Of a stretch of DNA of 64,000 nt, positions 32,943-42,592 are shown in pieces (within the stretch, counting starts at the first letter, position 1; every line of letters starts with the position of its first letter). The notes below the pieces were generated by a model that did no database searches, was not told where the DNA came from, and worked only from the letters and a program-made list of their open reading frames with translations. The DNA lies in contig NZ_JOFL01000015.1 of the NCBI RefSeq assembly GCF_000719265.1, positions 1 to 64,000 of the forward strand. Reading direction: 5' to 3'. Made by a program: the position numbers and the translations under genes. The stretch is from Streptomyces roseoverticillatus. GTDB lineage: Bacteria > Actinomycetota > Actinomycetes > Streptomycetales > Streptomycetaceae.

Positions 32943-33700
32943 AGGCCCCCTTCCAGCTTGCGCTGGAGGTGGTTCATGCCGCGCAGCCAGCGGTCGGGGT
33001 CGGTCGCGCGGGCCGCGTAGTAGTCCGCGACCTCCGGGTGCGGCAGGATCAGGAAGCGGCCCGCGGCCATCCCGTCGAAGAGTGCGTCCGCCACCTGCGC
33101 GGGCTCGATCGCCGTCGGCACGAGGATCAGGTCCCCGGCCGGGCCCGTCCCGCGCAGCATGTCCGTCCGCACGCCCTGCGGGCAGATCGCGTGGACGTCG
33201 ATGCCGCAGTGGCGGTAGGTGAGCGAGAGCCACTCGGCGAAGGCCAGGGCCGCGTGCTTGGAGACGCTGTACGGGGCCGAGCCGAGCATCGTGAGCAGCC
33301 CGGCCGCGGAGACCGTGGAAACGAACCGGCCGCTGCCGCGGTCGAGCCACTCGGGCAGCAGCTTGCGCGCCGCGCGCACGTGGGCCATCACGTTGACGTC
33401 CCAGGCGGTCTCCCAGAGGTCCTCCTCGGCCTCGGGACCGCCGGCGGGGGCGACCCCGGCGTTGGCGCAGTAGACGTCGACGCGGCCGCCGAGCGCCTCG
33501 CGGGCGGCCGGCACGATGCCGGAGGCGTCGCCGGGCACGGCCGTCGCGCCGATCTCCGCCGCGACCGCCTCGGCCTTGGCGGCGTCGAGGTCGTTGACCA
33601 CGACCCGCGCCCCCTCGGCGGCGAACCGGCGGGCGAGCGCGGCCCCGATGCCGCCTCCCGCTCCGGTGACGACGACTCCCGCGTCCCGCACGATGCCCAC
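32939..33700 (-). CDS. Short-chain dehydrogenase/reductase
   Basis: 253 residues from GTG 33700, GAGGGAG upstream. Rossmann motif TGAGGGIGAAL, NAG motif CANAGVAPAG, catalytic Ser in STVSAAG and YSVSK (Tyr-x3-Lys). NAD(P)-dependent oxidoreduction of an alcohol or acyl substrate; the exact substrate is unknown. It heads an operon with the TetR gene. A palindrome 38 bases upstream matches the site at the acyl-CoA dehydrogenase operon, pointing to lipid or acyl-CoA metabolism. Confidence 0.9.
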   Translation of the reverse strand: MGIVRDAGVVVTGAGGGIGAALARRFAAEGARVVVNDLDAAKAEAVAAEIGATAVPGDASGIVPAAREALGGRVDVYCANAGVAPAGGPEAEEDLWETAWDVNVMAHVRAARKLLPEWLDRGSGRFVSTVSAAGLLTMLGSAPYSVSKHAALAFAEWLSLTYRHCGIDVHAICPQGVRTDMLRGTGPAGDLILVPTAIEPAQVADALFDGMAAGRFLILPHPEVADYYAARATDPDRWLRGMNHLQRKLEGGL

Positions 33701-33736
33701 GCTCGGTCTCCCTCGGCTCGGCTGCACCGCGCAGAC

Positions 33737-33751
33737 TAACCAGTCGGTATG
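33737..33751 (-). promoter_or_regulatory. TetR-type operator upstream of the SDR-tetR operon
   Basis: TAACCAGTCGGTATG, core ACCAGTCGGT. It shares ACC(A/G)GTCGGTATG with the site at 46693-46705. Confidence 0.6.
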
Positions 33752-33833
33752 TGCCGGGGGAAGAGGCCGGGAACGCACCCGGAGGCACGCCCTCCGGCAT
33801 TCTCCCCGCCGGGCCGCCGGAGCGTTAGCGTGC

Positions 33834-35126
33834 ATGACCATGCGGCACTCTTCCGGGGGACGCCCCCCGAACGCACGGCATGTGACGCGACGCCAGGTGC
33901 TGGGCACGGCGGCCGCGGGCGCCCTCGCCGGCCCGGCCGCGGCGCCGGCGCGGGCCGCGGCCGCTCCGCGCGTCCGCACCGGCTTCGACCGGCTGGCGGA
34001 GAGCGGTTACGCCCTGCTCGCCGGGGACCGCGTCGGCCTCGTCACCAACCCCACGGGCGTCACCGCCGGCCTCCGGCACGTCGTGGACGTCCTGCACGAG
34101 GACCGGCGCGTGGACCTCCGCGCGGTCTTCGGTCCCGAGCACGGCTTCCGCGGCACGGCACAGGCCGGCGGCTCGGAGCCCACGAGCACGGACCCGGCGA
34201 CCGGCCTCCCGGTCCACGACATCCACGGCAAGCGCGGCCGTGAGCTCGCGGACCTGTTCGGCCGCGCCGGCGTGGACACCGTCGTGTTCGACATCCAGGA
34301 CGCCGGCGCACGCTTCTACACGTACGTGTGGACGCTGTACGACTGCCTGATCGCCACAGCGCTCGCGGGCCTGCGGACCGTGGTCCTGGACCGGCCCGAC
34401 CCCCTCACGGGCCGCGGCGCTCACGGCCCGGTCCTGGAGCGCTCCCTGGCCTCCGGCGTGGGCCGCGAGCCGATCGCGCAGGCGCACGGCATGACCGTGG
34501 CCGAGCTGGCCCTGCTGTTCAACGCGGCGTACGTGCCGGCCGTGGCCGGGCGGTCCGCGCGGCTGGACACCGTGCCCATGAGCGGCTGGCGGCGCGGCGA
34601 CCTCTTCGGCGACACCGGGCTGCCGTGGGTCCCGCCCAGCCCCAACATGCCCACGCCCGGCACCGCCCTCGTGTACCCGGGCACCTGCCTGCTGGAAGGC
34701 ACGAACCTCTCCGAGGGCCGCGGCACCACCCTCCCGTTCGAACTCGTGGGCGCCGAGGGCATCGACCACCGCTGGGCGGACGCCCTGAACGCCCTGGACC
34801 TGCCCGGCGTGCGCTTCCGGGAGGCGTACGCGGTGCCCGCCTTCTCCAAGTTCCAGGGGCGCACCATCGGAGGCGTACAGCTGCACGTGCACGACCCCCG
34901 GGCCTTCCAGCCCGTACGGACGGGCATCGCGCTGCTCGTGACGGCCGGACAGGTGTGGCCGGGCTTCGCGTGGCGCCCGGACCGGTGGATCGACCGGCTC
35001 GCGGGGACCGCGGCCGTCCGCACCATGACCGACGCGGGCGCGTCCGTGGACGACATCGTGGCGGCCTGGCAGCCCGGGCTGGAGGACTTCCGGGCCCTGC
35101 GCGAGGAGCACCTGCTCTACGGCTGA
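33834..35126 (+). CDS. Tat-exported DUF1343 protein, NamZ-like exo-beta-N-acetylmuramidase
   Basis: 430 residues; start ATG 33834 with GGAG at 33819 (ATG 33840 is an alternative). The N-terminus has a twin-arginine signal (TRRQVLGTAAAGALAG ... ARAAAA). The DUF1343 domain covers the rest: GLVTNPTGVT, FGPEHGFRGTAQAG, FDIQDAGARFYTY, and LLEGTNLSEGRGTTLPFE. Family members such as Bacillus NamZ remove MurNAc from the non-reducing end of peptidoglycan fragments, so a role in cell-wall recycling or turnover outside the membrane is inferred. A monocistronic gene divergent from the SDR operon. Confidence 0.88.
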   Translation: MTMRHSSGGRPPNARHVTRRQVLGTAAAGALAGPAAAPARAAAAPRVRTGFDRLAESGYALLAGDRVGLVTNPTGVTAGLRHVVDVLHEDRRVDLRAVFGPEHGFRGTAQAGGSEPTSTDPATGLPVHDIHGKRGRELADLFGRAGVDTVVFDIQDAGARFYTYVWTLYDCLIATALAGLRTVVLDRPDPLTGRGAHGPVLERSLASGVGREPIAQAHGMTVAELALLFNAAYVPAVAGRSARLDTVPMSGWRRGDLFGDTGLPWVPPSPNMPTPGTALVYPGTCLLEGTNLSEGRGTTLPFELVGAEGIDHRWADALNALDLPGVRFREAYAVPAFSKFQGRTIGGVQLHVHDPRAFQPVRTGIALLVTAGQVWPGFAWRPDRWIDRLAGTAAVRTMTDAGASVDDIVAAWQPGLEDFRALREEHLLYG

Positions 35127-35252
35127 CCGCCGCGGCCGCCGGGGGCTGTCCCCACCCCGCCCCGGGGGCCCGTCGGATGGTGCCGGAACGGCGCGCCGGG
35201 AATCGTGGACCGGGCCACCGTCGAACGGTCCAGAGCCCGAGGAGCGACCCGA

Positions 35253-36614
35253 ATGACATCCCAGCGCCGCCGCCGGCGCACCGGCCTGCCCGCCGCCCTG
35301 CTGCTCACCCTGATCCTGTGCGCCCTCTCCTGGACGCCCGCCCTCGTGCAGCAGGCGCGGGCCCGCACCGCCGGCCCCGTCGCGGCCCTCGCCGCCGCTG
35401 CCCACCCCCTGCGCACCACCGAGCCGGGCGGCAGCGTCGCGGACCTGCGCCCGCTCGGCGCCATGGTCGGCGACGCCACGGTGGTCGGCGTCGGGGAGGC
35501 CACGCACAGCTCGCACGAGTTCTTCACCAACAAGCACCGCATCTTCCGCTACCTCGTGGAAGAGAAGGGCTTCACCGCCTTCGCCCTGGAGGCGAACTGG
35601 AGCGCGGGCCTGCGGATCAACGACTACGTGCTGCACGGCAAGGGCGACGTGCGGCAGATCATGAAGGAGGAGTTCCAGGACGCGTACCGCCTGTGGAACA
35701 CCCGTGAGTACCTCGACCTGTTCACGTGGATGCGCGACTACAACGCCCACCACGCGCGCAAGGTGCAGTTCGTGGGCAACGACGCCGCCTACGCCGGACC
35801 GGAGCTGTTCGACCGGGTGACCGGCTACGCCCGCGCGCACCACCCCGCGCTCCTGCCCCGCCTCGCCGAGCTCTACCGCGGGCAGCGCCCCGAGCCCGGC
35901 ACCAGTGTCAGGGACACCATGCAGGCGGTGCTGAAGAAGCCGCTCGCCGAGCGCCGCGCCAACGCCGACCGCGCCGAGCAGGCCCTCGGCCTGCTGGCCG
36001 GGCAGCACCCCGGCGGCGACCGCCGCGCCTTCGACCGCGCGGTGCAGGACGCGCGCGCCGTCGCCCAGGTCGCCGGGATGTACACCTTCGACCTCGACGA
36101 CCCCAAGTCCGTCGCCGACTGCATGCGCTACCGCGACAAGGTCATGGCCGACAACACCGTCTGGTGGCAGCGGCACACCGGGCAGAAGATCCTCCTGTCC
36201 GCGCACAACGCCCACGTCTCCTACGTGAGCGACAATCCGGCGCAGTACCCGAAGATGCAGGGAGCGTTCCTGCGCGACCGGCTCGGCGCCGCGTACGTCA
36301 ACGTCCGGCTCACCTTCTCCGAGGGCTCCTTCAACACCCTCGACGACGAGGGGCGCACCAAGCCCGTCACGCTCGGCCCCGCCGCGCCCGGCAGCAACGA
36401 GCACACCCTCGACCAGGTCTCCCACGGCCCGGCCTGGCTGCTGGACATGCGCAACGCGCCCCGCGCCGCGAAGGACTGGCTGTCCGCCGCCCGGCCGACC
36501 CGCAACATCGGCACCGCCTACCCGGAGCCCGAGTACATGACCGCGCTCGGCCGCTCGTACGACCTCCTCATCCACGTCCACCGCATCCGGGCAGCCGGAC
36601 TCCTGGCCCCCTGA
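35253..36614 (+). CDS. Secreted erythromycin-esterase-like protein
   Basis: 453 residues from ATG 35253, GAGGAG upstream. A basic N-terminus (TSQRRRRRTG) and one hydrophobic segment (LPAALLLTLILCALSW) form a signal peptide or anchor. The catalytic domain has GVGEATHSSHEFF (conserved Glu and His of the Ere/ChaN-like fold), ALEANWSAG, and SAHNAHVSYV. Family members include macrolide esterases, but most genomic copies have unknown substrates. Erythromycin resistance should not be assumed. It is followed at 127 bases by a hydrolase gene on the same strand. Confidence 0.85.
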   Translation: MTSQRRRRRTGLPAALLLTLILCALSWTPALVQQARARTAGPVAALAAAAHPLRTTEPGGSVADLRPLGAMVGDATVVGVGEATHSSHEFFTNKHRIFRYLVEEKGFTAFALEANWSAGLRINDYVLHGKGDVRQIMKEEFQDAYRLWNTREYLDLFTWMRDYNAHHARKVQFVGNDAAYAGPELFDRVTGYARAHHPALLPRLAELYRGQRPEPGTSVRDTMQAVLKKPLAERRANADRAEQALGLLAGQHPGGDRRAFDRAVQDARAVAQVAGMYTFDLDDPKSVADCMRYRDKVMADNTVWWQRHTGQKILLSAHNAHVSYVSDNPAQYPKMQGAFLRDRLGAAYVNVRLTFSEGSFNTLDDEGRTKPVTLGPAAPGSNEHTLDQVSHGPAWLLDMRNAPRAAKDWLSAARPTRNIGTAYPEPEYMTALGRSYDLLIHVHRIRAAGLLAP

Positions 36615-36741
36615 CGATGCCCTGATCCGCGGTACGCACGGTTCCCTGACCCGGAAGCGTGAACAGCGTGACGCGAGTCTGGACAGTCCCCCTCGGCAGC
36701 GGGACGATGCGCCGGCATCGGGCTGCTCGAGGGGGAATGCC

Positions 36742-38040
36742 ATGTCCGGCATGAGTGCGGAACCTTACTGGGAGCTCATGTTCGACGCCGACGGGGACGC
36801 CGACGCGGGCGAGCGCGACGCCCTGGTACGCGGTGCCGTGAGCGAGGGCCTCACCGACCTCGTGGTGTTCGCGCACGGGTGGAACAACGACAGGCCGATG
36901 GCCACGGCCCTCTGCTCCCGCTTCTACGCACCCTTCCCCGGCCTGGTCGCCCGCGCGCCCGGCGTCCGCATGGGCTACGCGGGCGTGATCTGGCCGTCGA
37001 TGCGTTTCCCGGGCGAGGCCGTCCCCGACTTCCCGTCGGCCGCCCCCGAGGGGCCGCCCGCCCCGCCCGTCCTCGACGCCGCCACCCGCGAGGCCCTGGT
37101 CAGGACCCTGCCGTGCGAGCGGGCCGTGATGGACCGGCTCGCGGAGCTGGCCGCGGAGCAGTCCGAGGACCCCGCGCGCCTGGAGGAGTTCGTCTCCCTC
37201 GTCCGCGGCCTCGCCCCCGCGCCGCCGCAGGGGCCCGTGGCCGCGGACGCCGGCGAGGACGACGCCTCGTACCTGCTGACGGGCGATGCCCGGCAGGTGT
37301 GCGAGAGCTTCGCCGCCGCCCTGGACCGCATGGGCGCACTGCCGCCCGCCTTCCTCGGCGGAGCACTGAAGCGGCTGTGGGGCGGCGCCCTCGAAGTGCT
37401 CCGGCAGATGTCGTACTACACGATGAAGCGGCGTGCGGGCGTCGTCGGCGAGAAGGGCCTCGGGCCCGCGCTCGCCCTGCTCGCCGAGTCTGCCACCGGG
37501 CTGCGCGTCCACCTGGCCGGGCACAGCTTCGGTGCCCGCCTCGTGTCCTTCGCGCTGCGCGGGCTGCCCGACGACGGCACCGCCCTGGGCAGCGTGACCC
37601 TCCTCCAGGGCGCCTTCTCGCACTACGCCTTCTCGTCCCGCCTGCCGTTCGACAGCGGCCGCGGCGGGGCGCTCGACGGGCTGTACCGGCGGATCCGCGG
37701 GCCGCTGGTGGCCTGCCACTCGCGCCACGACTCGGCGCTGGGCACCCTCTATCCCCTCGCGTCCATGATGTCCCGCGAGGACGACGGCATTCTCGGCCTC
37801 GACGACGGCCGCTGGGGCGCCGTCGGCCACGACGGCATCCGGGACGTGGACCCCTGCGCCCGGATCGCCCTGGACGAGGCGCTGCGCGGCGCCCTGCCCA
37901 CCGAGGGGTGCGTGAGCGTGGACGCCTCGTCGGTCATCGCCCGCGGCGGCCCCCCGTCGGGCGCCCACAGCGACATCTGCCACGAGGAACTGGCCCGCGT
38001 CGTCCTCCACGCCGGCCGGGTCCTGCCGGCCGGGCCGTGA
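36742..38040 (+). CDS. Cytoplasmic alpha/beta-hydrolase-like protein of unknown function
   Basis: 432 residues, GAGGGGGAA before the ATG. The nucleophile elbow is AGHSFGAR (Ser262), after the oxyanion-type segment VVFAHGWNN near residue 45. C-terminal His candidates lie in SDICHEEL or HSRHDS. There is no signal peptide. The alanine/proline-rich insert at about 95-175 differs from typical lipases. It resembles a conserved Streptomyces hydrolase of unknown role. Transcribed alone. Confidence 0.75.
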   Translation: MSGMSAEPYWELMFDADGDADAGERDALVRGAVSEGLTDLVVFAHGWNNDRPMATALCSRFYAPFPGLVARAPGVRMGYAGVIWPSMRFPGEAVPDFPSAAPEGPPAPPVLDAATREALVRTLPCERAVMDRLAELAAEQSEDPARLEEFVSLVRGLAPAPPQGPVAADAGEDDASYLLTGDARQVCESFAAALDRMGALPPAFLGGALKRLWGGALEVLRQMSYYTMKRRAGVVGEKGLGPALALLAESATGLRVHLAGHSFGARLVSFALRGLPDDGTALGSVTLLQGAFSHYAFSSRLPFDSGRGGALDGLYRRIRGPLVACHSRHDSALGTLYPLASMMSREDDGILGLDDGRWGAVGHDGIRDVDPCARIALDEALRGALPTEGCVSVDASSVIARGGPPSGAHSDICHEELARVVLHAGRVLPAGP

Positions 38041-38245
38041 GCCGTGCCCCCGGACCGGGCCGAATGAGCCGGGGGCGATGAACCGGGCCGATCGAACCGG
38101 CCGAATGAACCGGGTTCCACATCCCGGCGCGACTTCGGGGTAGCAGAGCGGAGTCGGCCGCGCACCGCGGCCGAGGGATCCGAATGGCGATGAGTTACGT
38201 CCCTTCCATGTCGATCCGAGTCCGCGCTGTCGGAGGTGGGATGCA

Positions 38246-38857
38246 GTGGCAGGTTTCAGAGCACTCGCACGAGAGGTGCGCAATCCACGGAACACCATCG
38301 CCTTGCGGCGGACCTCCCTGCGCAAGTGCCTCGAGCGCTTCGCCCCGTACGGGCACCGGGCGACCTGGCACCACCTGTGCGACCTGGCCGGGATCGCCCC
38401 GGCCGACCGGGCCCCCGACCCGGCCCGGCTGGCCGTCGCACTGACCGAGCTGGAGGAGGCCCGCGCGGTCTGGCTCGCCTACGAGGCGTCCTTCGCCGAC
38501 CGCCGCAAGCGTGAGAAGCACGACGGCATCCGGCAGCCCGCCGCCGTCGACGCGTGGCACCGCAACACCTGGGGCGGCTGCGACATAGTGCCCTGCGTGA
38601 GCCCCGGCATCTACCCGGCCGCCCGGCTCTCCGACGTGCTGCGCCTGGTGATCGCCGCCATGGAGGCCGAGCCCGGGGACGTCTGCCCCGTCTGCTCGCA
38701 GGACCACCTGGAGTGGCGCCCCGACCTGGACCGCTGCCCCGCGCAGGGCCCCGTCTGCGCGGACTGCGGCATCGTGGTGCCCGCGCCCGTACTCACCCCG
38801 GGGGCGCTGGCCGCGGCCCGCCGCCGGGTGCTGGAGGACCGTTACGCGGCGGTGTGA
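38246..38857 (+). CDS. Conserved hypothetical protein with C-terminal zinc ribbon
   Basis: 203 residues from GTG 38246 with CGGAGGTGGG upstream. The C-terminal part has CPVCSQDHLEWR ... CPAQGPVCADCG: two CxxC pairs about 25 residues apart, likely binding zinc. The N-terminal 100 residues are helical and basic (RRTSLRKCLERF) with no recognised domain. A nucleic-acid role is possible but not shown. The 200 bases upstream contain several short AACCGGGCCGA-like direct repeats. Confidence 0.72.
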   Translation: MAGFRALAREVRNPRNTIALRRTSLRKCLERFAPYGHRATWHHLCDLAGIAPADRAPDPARLAVALTELEEARAVWLAYEASFADRRKREKHDGIRQPAAVDAWHRNTWGGCDIVPCVSPGIYPAARLSDVLRLVIAAMEAEPGDVCPVCSQDHLEWRPDLDRCPAQGPVCADCGIVVPAPVLTPGALAAARRRVLEDRYAAV

Positions 38858-38973
38858 GCGTCGCCGCGGCCGCAGGGAGGGGACAGGCAGGAGACCGGAA
38901 GGGGGTGTCCGCCGTCCGCCGGTGGTGCGAGGATGCAGCACGGCCCACCGGTGTGCGAGAAGAGGCGGACGGC

Positions 38974-40416
38974 ATGGCGCAGTTGCACGATCTGACCGCG
39001 TTGGAGCAGGGGGCGGCGGTGCGGGCGGGGGAGGTCTCGCCCGTCGAGCTGACCGAGCACTACCTGGAGCGCATCGGACGGCTGGACGCCACCGTCGGGG
39101 CGTTCGTCACCGTCACCCCCGAGACGGCGCGCAAGCAGGCGGCCGACGCCGAGAGCGCGGCCTCGGCCGCCCGGCGCGAGGGCCGCGCGCTGCCGCCGCT
39201 GCACGGCGTTCCCGTGCCGGTCAAGGACCTCAGCCAGGTCGCCGGCGTGCGCTGCACGATGGGCTCGGCCGCGTACGCGGGCAACGTCGCCACGATGGAC
39301 GACCACGTCGTGGTGCGGCTGCGGGAGGCGGGCACGATCCTGCTGGGCAAGACCAGCACGCCCGAGTTCGGCCTGTCCTCGCACACCGAGAACGCCCTCG
39401 TGCCGCCCGCCCGCACCCCCTGGGACCTCGGCCGGTCGGCCGGCGGGTCGAGCGGCGGGGCGGCGGCCGCGGTCGCCGCGGGGCTCGCGCCGCTCGCGCA
39501 CGGCAGCGACGGGGGCGGCTCCATCCGCATCCCGGCGTCCGCGTGCGGCCTGTTCGGCATCAAGCCCAGCCGCGGCCGGGTGAGCCCCGGCCCGGTCCTG
39601 CACGACGTGACCGGCCTGGTGACGCACGGGCCCCTGGCCCGTACGGTCGCGGACGCCGCCGCGCTCCTCGACGTCCTCGCGGGGCCGATGCCCGGCGACC
39701 CCTACGCCGCGCCCTCGCTCCCGCCCGGCGGGACCTTCGCGGAGCACGCGCGGCGCGCCCCGGGCCGGCTGCGCGTCGCCCACATCACGGAGGCGCCCAT
39801 CCCGGGGGTGGAGGTGCACCCCGAGTGCCGGCGCGCCGCGCAGGAGGCGGCGGACCTGCTGCGGGAACTCGGCCACGACGTGGAGGAACTGACGCTCCCG
39901 GGCGACGAGTCCCTGCCCCGCGCCTTCGTCACCGTCTGGGAGGTGCTGTCGACGGTCATGCCCGTGCCGCCGGGCGGGCAGGACCTGCTGCTGCCGCTGA
40001 CCCGTCACCTGCGCGAGCGCGGCGCCCGCACCACCGGCACGGAGTTCGCCGCGGCCCTCCAGCGGATGCGCGGGATCGCCCAGCTCGTCGACGACGTCCT
40101 GCAGGCGCCCGGCACCGGCTACGACGTGCTCCTGTCGCCCACCCTCGCCCGGCCCCCGCTGCCCGTCGGCGGGCTGCGCAACGACGACGACCCGGAGCAG
40201 GAGTTCGCGGACGTGGCCGCCTTCACGCCGTACTGCCCGCTCTACAACGCGACCGGCCGGCCCGCCGTGAGCGTGCCGCTGCACTGGACGCCCGAGGGCC
40301 TGCCCGTCGGGATCATGCTCGGCGGCCGCTACGGCGACGAGGCCGGCCTCATCTCGCTCTCCGCCCAGCTGGAGGAGGCCCGGCCGTGGGCCGGGCGGCG
40401 GCCCGCCCTGTGGTGA
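38974..40416 (+). CDS. Amidase, amidase-signature family
   Basis: 480 residues. The Lys-Ser-Ser triad is visible: Lys in PVPVKDLSQ, cis-Ser in GSDGGGSIRIPAS and nucleophile Ser in RSAGGSSGGAAAA. It hydrolyses a carboxamide; it is not the GatA subunit, because no gatB or gatC is nearby. ATG start 117 bases after the zinc-ribbon gene. Convergent with soxR. Confidence 0.9.
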   Translation: MAQLHDLTALEQGAAVRAGEVSPVELTEHYLERIGRLDATVGAFVTVTPETARKQAADAESAASAARREGRALPPLHGVPVPVKDLSQVAGVRCTMGSAAYAGNVATMDDHVVVRLREAGTILLGKTSTPEFGLSSHTENALVPPARTPWDLGRSAGGSSGGAAAAVAAGLAPLAHGSDGGGSIRIPASACGLFGIKPSRGRVSPGPVLHDVTGLVTHGPLARTVADAAALLDVLAGPMPGDPYAAPSLPPGGTFAEHARRAPGRLRVAHITEAPIPGVEVHPECRRAAQEAADLLRELGHDVEELTLPGDESLPRAFVTVWEVLSTVMPVPPGGQDLLLPLTRHLRERGARTTGTEFAAALQRMRGIAQLVDDVLQAPGTGYDVLLSPTLARPPLPVGGLRNDDDPEQEFADVAAFTPYCPLYNATGRPAVSVPLHWTPEGLPVGIMLGGRYGDEAGLISLSAQLEEARPWAGRRPALW

Positions 40417-40431
40417 GGCCGCGGACCCGGG

Positions 40432-40459
40432 GCGCGCCGTCCGCCACTGCGCGGCGCGC
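40432..40459. terminator. Hairpin between convergent amidase and soxR genes
   Basis: GCGCGCCG (40432-40439) with CGGCGCGC (40452-40459), 12-base loop, in the 51-base convergent gap. Confidence 0.4.
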
Positions 40460-40467
40460 GCCGTCGG

Positions 40468-40923
40468 TCAGCGCTCGACCAGCAGGCGCGAGCCCGCACC
40501 CCGCAGGCCGTTGCGGTCGTCGGGGTTGGACAGGGCGCAGGTCTCCAGCGACAGGCAGCCGCAGCCGATGCAGTCGTCCAGGTGGTCCCGCAGCCGGGTC
40601 AGCTGCTTGATGCGCTGCTCCAGCTCCCCGCGCCACGTCTCGGACAGCCGGGCCCAGTCCTCGTGGTTCGGGGTGCGCTCGTCGGGCAGCTCCGAGAGCG
40701 CCTCCCGGATCGTGGCCAGCGGGATGCCGACCCGCTGTGCGGCCCGGATGAAGGCGACGCGGCGCAGGGCGTCACGGTCGTAGCGGCGCTGGTTGCCGGA
40801 GGTGCGGCGGCTGCTGATCAGGCCCTTGGTCTCGTAGAAGTGCAGCGCCGAGACGGCCGCGCCGCTGCGCGCGGACAGCTGGCCTACGGTCAGTTCCTGG
40901 ATCGTGTACGAAATCTGCGGCAC
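40468..40923 (-). CDS. soxR: Redox-sensing transcriptional activator SoxR
   Basis: MerR-family regulator of 151 residues with an N-terminal HTH ([20 protein letters not shown]) and a [2Fe-2S] motif at Cys118, 121, 123 and 129 ([12 protein letters not shown]). In Streptomyces SoxR responds to endogenous redox-active pigments and activates efflux and oxidoreductase genes, not SoxS. It is divergent from the aldehyde/alcohol dehydrogenase pair. I saw no clear SoxR box in that 205-base gap, so direct control of these neighbours is not supported. Confidence 0.96.
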   Translation of the reverse strand: MPQISYTIQELTVGQLSARSGAAVSALHFYETKGLISSRRTSGNQRRYDRDALRRVAFIRAAQRVGIPLATIREALSELPDERTPNHEDWARLSETWRGELEQRIKQLTRLRDHLDDCIGCGCLSLETCALSNPDDRNGLRGAGSRLLVER

Positions 40924-41128
40924 GGTTCAGACCTTACGTGACCGGCGGCTCCCGGCATTGAGACGACGGCCACACCGCCGCGGGGGGCGCACTCTGGTAC
41001 GGGCGGTGCGCCCGGCGCTAGCGTGGGTGAGGAGGCCCGCAGCCAGGGCCTTCGCGCAGCTTTCCGAAGCTCGCCGAGCTGTCTGAAACGCTTTGTGATC
41101 CCGTTCCGCTTTCGCGAGGAGACGACCC

Positions 41129-42547
41129 GTGAACCCGCACGACGGCATGTACATCGACGGAGCCTGGCGACCCGCCGCGGGAGCGGGGACGATCGAGGTC
41201 GTGAACCCGGCCGACGAGCAGGTCATCGGCACCGTCCCGGCCGGTGACGCCCGGGACGTCGACGCGGCCGTCCGGGCGGCCCGCGCGGCCCTGCCCGGCT
41301 GGGCTGCCACGCCGCCCGCGCGGCGCGGGGAGCACATCGCCGCCCTGCGCGACGCGCTGGCCGCCCGTCAGGAAGAGATCGCCGCCACGGTCACGGCCGA
41401 GCTCGGCTCGCCCAAGGGCTTCGCACAGCGGGTCCACACCGGGCTGCCGATCGCCGTGGCCGGTTCGTACGCCGAGCTCGCGGCGAGCCACCCCTTCGAG
41501 GAGCGGATCGGCAATTCGACCGTCCTCCACGAACCGGTCGGTGTCGTCGCCGCGATCACACCCTGGAACTACCCGCTCCACCAGGTCGTGTCCAAGGTCG
41601 CCCCGGCGCTGGCCGCGGGCTGCACGATCGTCCTCAAGCCCGCCGAGGACACCCCGCTGACCGCGCAGCTCTTCGCCGAGTGCGTGGACGCGGCCGGGCT
41701 CCCCGCGGGCGTCTTCAACCTCGTCACCGGGCTCGGGCCGGTGGCCGGCCAGGCCCTCGCCGAGCACCCCGGGGTCGACCTCGTCTCCTTCACCGGCTCC
41801 ACGGCCGTGGGCAAGCGGATCGGCGCGGCGGCCGGTGCGGCCGTCAAGCGCGTCGCCCTGGAGCTGGGCGGCAAGTCCGCCAACGTCATCCTGCCCGGCG
41901 CCGACCTCGCCAAGGCCGTCGCCGCGAACGTCGCCGACGTGTGCCGCAACACCGGCCAGTCCTGCAACGCCCTCACCCGTACGCTCGTCCACGCCGACGT
42001 GTACGAGGAGGCGGTCTCCCTCGCCGCCGCCGCGGTCGCGGACTTCGCGCCCGGCGATCCCGCGCAGGACGGGGTCCGGGTCGGCCCGCTCGTCAACGCC
42101 AAGCAGCACGCGCGCGTGCGCGGCTACATCGGCAAGGGCGTCGAGGAGGGCGCGCGCCTCGTCGCCGGCGGCGCGGCGGCCCCCGAGGGCCACGACAAGG
42201 GCTACTTCGTCACCCCGACCGTCTTCGCCGACGTCACGCCGGAGATGACCATCGCCCAGGAGGAGATCTTCGGCCCCGTCCTCTCCTTCATCAAGTACGA
42301 GGACGAGGACGAGGCCGCCCGGATCGCCAACGGCACGGCCTACGGCCTCGCCGCCGCGGTCTGGGCCGCCGACAAGGAGCAGGCCGCCGCCTTCGCACGG
42401 CGCCTGGACGTCGGCCAGGTGGAGATCAACGGCGGCGGGTTCAACATCCTGGCGCCCTTCGGCGGCTACAAGGAGTCGGGCGTCGGGCGCGAGCTGGGCG
42501 TCCACGGGCTGGGGGAGTACCTACAGACCAAGTCCCTCCAGTTCTGA
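41129..42547 (+). CDS. NAD(P)-dependent aldehyde dehydrogenase
   Basis: 472 residues, GTG start, GCGAGGAG upstream. Catalytic Cys in NTGQSCNALTR, general base Glu in LELGGKSANV, cofactor loop FTGSTAVGK, and PTVFADVTPEM. It oxidises an aldehyde to an acid in the cytoplasm. The alcohol dehydrogenase gene follows after 45 bases, so the pair probably turns an alcohol into an acid in two steps. Substrate unknown. Confidence 0.95.
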   Translation: MNPHDGMYIDGAWRPAAGAGTIEVVNPADEQVIGTVPAGDARDVDAAVRAARAALPGWAATPPARRGEHIAALRDALAARQEEIAATVTAELGSPKGFAQRVHTGLPIAVAGSYAELAASHPFEERIGNSTVLHEPVGVVAAITPWNYPLHQVVSKVAPALAAGCTIVLKPAEDTPLTAQLFAECVDAAGLPAGVFNLVTGLGPVAGQALAEHPGVDLVSFTGSTAVGKRIGAAAGAAVKRVALELGGKSANVILPGADLAKAVAANVADVCRNTGQSCNALTRTLVHADVYEEAVSLAAAAVADFAPGDPAQDGVRVGPLVNAKQHARVRGYIGKGVEEGARLVAGGAAAPEGHDKGYFVTPTVFADVTPEMTIAQEEIFGPVLSFIKYEDEDEAARIANGTAYGLAAAVWAADKEQAAAFARRLDVGQVEINGGGFNILAPFGGYKESGVGRELGVHGLGEYLQTKSLQF

Positions 42548-42592
42548 CGCCGGGTTCCTGCTTCCCCCGCCACCACCGTCGAGAGGAATGGC

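Noticed and set aside
35253..36614. Macrolide resistance gene
   Set aside because: It belongs to the erythromycin-esterase superfamily, but most chromosomal members have no shown macrolide activity and no resistance context is present.
38184..38444. 86-codon open frame starting MAMSYVPSMSIRV
   Set aside because: It overlaps the zinc-ribbon gene in another frame, which has a much better Shine-Dalgarno and protein features. The N-terminal part could still be a small upstream peptide, but there is no support for it.
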